Origin: Clostridium weizhouense
Lineage (GTDB): Bacteria > Bacillota > Clostridia > Clostridiales > Clostridiaceae
Direction of reading: 5' to 3'
Assembly (NCBI RefSeq): GCF_019431045.1
Contig: NZ_JAHXPT010000009.1
Location: 1 to 64,000, forward strand
DNA length: 64,000 nt
Below the pieces are notes generated by a model that worked only from the letters and a program-made list of their open reading frames with translations, was not told the DNA's origin and did not search any database. Below are positions 62,338 through 64,000 of this stretch, one piece after another. Within the stretch, counting starts at the first letter, position 1. Each line of letters starts with the position of its first letter. Made by a program: the position numbers and the translations under genes.

Positions 62338-62405
62338 TACACCAATTTTTAGTATAATTGTTTTATAAACAAATCTAATACTAAGAATTGGTGTATTTTT
62401 ATTTT
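62338..62405 (+). terminator. Terminator after the glycyl-radical operon
   Basis: TACACCAATTTTTAGTAT pairs with ATACTAAGAATTGGTGTA, followed by T-rich sequence. A second 16-bp perfect hairpin (TTCATTAAGAAAAATA / TATTTTTCTTAATGAA) lies at 62562-62600. The rest of 62213-62862 holds no gene. Confidence 0.75.
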
Positions 62406-62805
62406 TAGTAAATTATCAAAATTTAAATTAATGTATGACTTATATTAAAATATAAGTTATAAAAATATAGACAGATAATTTACTTATAATATTTTCTTTA
62501 GATGCCTAAAAAAGGGGTAGCGTAAAAATTTGATATTTCTATAGTACTACTTGGAAAAATATTCATTAAGAAAAATAAATTTAATATTTTTCTTAATGAA
62601 ATTAAAACTAAAATAAATTATTATAAATAAAAAACTAAAAAATTTATATTTTTTGATATAAAAAAATATGTTTTGTATAATTTTTAGATTGAAATAGAAA
62701 ACAATTTGTAAAAATTTGCTTGAATATTTGATGTTTAAATATTACAATAATTACATAAAATATTTAAGAAAACGTTTAAAAAGAAAATTATAATTTGAAA
62801 TTTAT

Positions 62806-62892
62806 ATAAGAGATAATATATTTGTATGTATAAGAGATAATATATAATTAAAAATTTAAGTATTTACTTTTTAAAAATTATTTTCGTATTAA
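62806..62892 (+). promoter_or_regulatory. Tandem repeat and promoter before the phosphodiesterase gene
   Basis: ATAAGAGATAATATAT occurs at 62806-62821 and again at 62830-62845, 24 bp apart. A promoter follows: TTTACT (62863), 18 bp, TATTAA (62887). The repeated site could bind a regulator on one DNA face. Confidence 0.55.
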
Positions 62893-62922
62893 AAAATATG
62901 ATTGAAAAAAGGGGAGTTTATT

Positions 62923-63993
62923 ATGAAAACAAAAATGCATGCAAAAACCATTGCTTTAGTACTATCAGCACTTACAATTACGCAGTTTGCTTTAGTAAGA
63001 CCAACAAAAGTATATGCTACTGAGACACAAAAACAAATAATTGCTCATAGAGGGGCATCAGGATATTTACCTGAACATACGTTAGAAGCATATTCTATGG
63101 CATATGCAATGGGAGTAGATTATATAGAAGCAGATGTTAATATTACTAAAGATGGTATTCCAGTAGTAATGCATGATACTCATTTAGATACTACAACTAA
63201 TGTAGCCAAGCTTTATCCAGAAAGAAAACGTTTAGATGGAAGATATTATATAGTAGATTTTACATTAGCTGAAATTAAAAAACTTAGTGTACATGAACGT
63301 ATAGACCTTGCAACAGGAAATCCTGTTTTCAAAGATAGATTCATTTTAGATAATTCTCATTTTGAAGTACCAACTTTAGAGGAAGAAATTCAATTAATTC
63401 AAGGTCTTAATAAAAGTACAGGACGTGATGTAGGAATATATCCAGAATTAAAGTTTCCTAAATTTTATAAAGAAAATGGGTTTGATATAGGTGAGATAAC
63501 TTTAAAAATGCTTGATAAATATGGGTATAACCAAAAAGATGCAAAGTGTTATATTCAATGTTTTGATCCAACTTATTTAAAGAATTTTAAGGAAACCTTA
63601 AAGCCTAAATGTAAATTAGTTCAATTAATAGGTCATTCAGATTGGGATGATAATAAAGGTGATGATGTTCCATATTTACTTTCAGCTAAAGGATTAAAAG
63701 GAATATCAAAATATGCTGATGGTGTAGGACCATCTATAGACCAAATATTAGATGAAAATGGAGAACAAAAAAAGAGTGAGTTAGTTTGTAATCCAAACTT
63801 TGTAAAAGATGCACATGATAACAATCTTGAGATACATCCATACACAGTACGTAAAGATGATCTACCTAAGTATGCTAAAAATGCAGACGAATTTATTAGA
63901 AAATTATTATTTGATGTTAATGTAGATGGACTATTCTCAGATTTTGCTGATATAGGAGTACAAGCAAAGAATGAAGGCCTATTAAAAAAATAA
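62923..63993 (+). CDS. Secreted glycerophosphodiester phosphodiesterase (GlpQ type)
   Basis: ATG 62923 follows AAAAGGGGAGTTTATT; the in-frame TTG 62902 has no site. The 356-residue product has a signal peptide (MKTKMHAKTIALVLSALTIT to about VYA). The GDPD core has IIAHRGASGYLPEHTLEAYS, DYIEADVNITKDGIPVVMHD (His, Glu, Asp, His metal/catalytic set), YPELKFP and GLFSDFAD. It hydrolyses glycerophosphodiesters, the deacylated phospholipid headgroups, to glycerol 3-phosphate and an alcohol outside the cell. The two PLD-like secreted enzymes nearby share a similar promoter. Confidence 0.93.
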   Translation: MKTKMHAKTIALVLSALTITQFALVRPTKVYATETQKQIIAHRGASGYLPEHTLEAYSMAYAMGVDYIEADVNITKDGIPVVMHDTHLDTTTNVAKLYPERKRLDGRYYIVDFTLAEIKKLSVHERIDLATGNPVFKDRFILDNSHFEVPTLEEEIQLIQGLNKSTGRDVGIYPELKFPKFYKENGFDIGEITLKMLDKYGYNQKDAKCYIQCFDPTYLKNFKETLKPKCKLVQLIGHSDWDDNKGDDVPYLLSAKGLKGISKYADGVGPSIDQILDENGEQKKSELVCNPNFVKDAHDNNLEIHPYTVRKDDLPKYAKNADEFIRKLLFDVNVDGLFSDFADIGVQAKNEGLLKK

Positions 63994-64000
63994 TAACAAT

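Overview
The window is low-GC DNA (my rough estimate is 27-28% G+C) with strong AGGAGG-type ribosome binding sites. It carries glycyl-radical and radical-SAM enzymes, clostridial-type chemoreceptors and no respiratory genes. Together these point to an anaerobic Clostridium sensu stricto chromosome; I do not name a species. Short interspersed repeats (at least four families) and gene remnants occur throughout.

Region 1 (1-8842) is the accessory highlight. Three near-identical copies of the 3' end of a VgrG/baseplate-spike gene (1-234, 1922-2074, about 4977-5459) each run straight into a different gene. Each of those genes begins with the same kind of leader: an Ala/Gly-rich hydrophobic segment followed by an EF-hand-like acidic loop. 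Behind them sit candidate immunity proteins: membrane-anchored, multi-span, an ankyrin lipoprotein, and others. Two more toxin-tail/immunity remnants follow at 6917-7716 and 7858-8842. I read this as an array of swappable effector-immunity cassettes for a contractile injection (T6SS-like or phage-tail-like) system, with visible recombination scars and several frameshifts.

Region 2 (9084-13902) is a sigma-54-type promoter followed by a Lac/cellobiose-family PTS (IIB, IIA, then IIC), a BadF-family sugar kinase and a MupG-type 6-phospho-N-acetylmuramidase. This is a peptidoglycan-disaccharide (MurNAc-GlcNAc) recovery operon. Region 3 (14179-19036) holds two chemoreceptors flanking an HNH-type protein, with three perfect GC-rich palindromes between them. 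Region 4 (19519-22333) holds UV endonuclease UvsE, a TudS-like DUF523/DUF1722 protein and a YitT-family membrane protein. Region 5 (22601-33602) contains an AAA/PD-(D/E)XK protein, an ECF sigma/anti-sigma pair, an SDH-type proteinase with a small downstream protein, an Hsp20 protein, a PadR-flavoprotein-membrane protein operon, a DedA operon, an MFS exporter and PhnA.

Region 6 (33975-41177) has two more AAA/PD-(D/E)XK paralogues flanking a GT39-like glycosyltransferase and a membrane-tethered MutS-like ATPase. Region 7 (41317-44773, minus strand) is dapB-ablA-ablB behind a cyclic-di-AMP (ydaO) riboswitch. It makes the lysine precursor and then N-acetyl-beta-lysine, an osmolyte, under the second messenger of osmotic stress. 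Region 8 (44887-51902) has a TipA-like MerR regulator, then a two-component system with a BcrA-type ABC transporter and an S41-like lipoprotein. An initiator tRNA (52113-52188) follows, surrounded by gene remnants.

Region 9 (52775-56555) encodes two secreted phospholipase-D-like proteins that end in starch-binding (CBM20) domains. A secreted glycerophosphodiester phosphodiesterase (62923-63993) has a similar promoter. Region 10 (56927-62212) is a DeoR regulator divergent from a glycyl-radical-enzyme activase, a glycyl radical enzyme and an FSA-type aldolase. This matches the anhydrohexitol-6-phosphate 'radical glycolysis' arrangement of E. coli YbiW/PflD with FsaA/FsaB.
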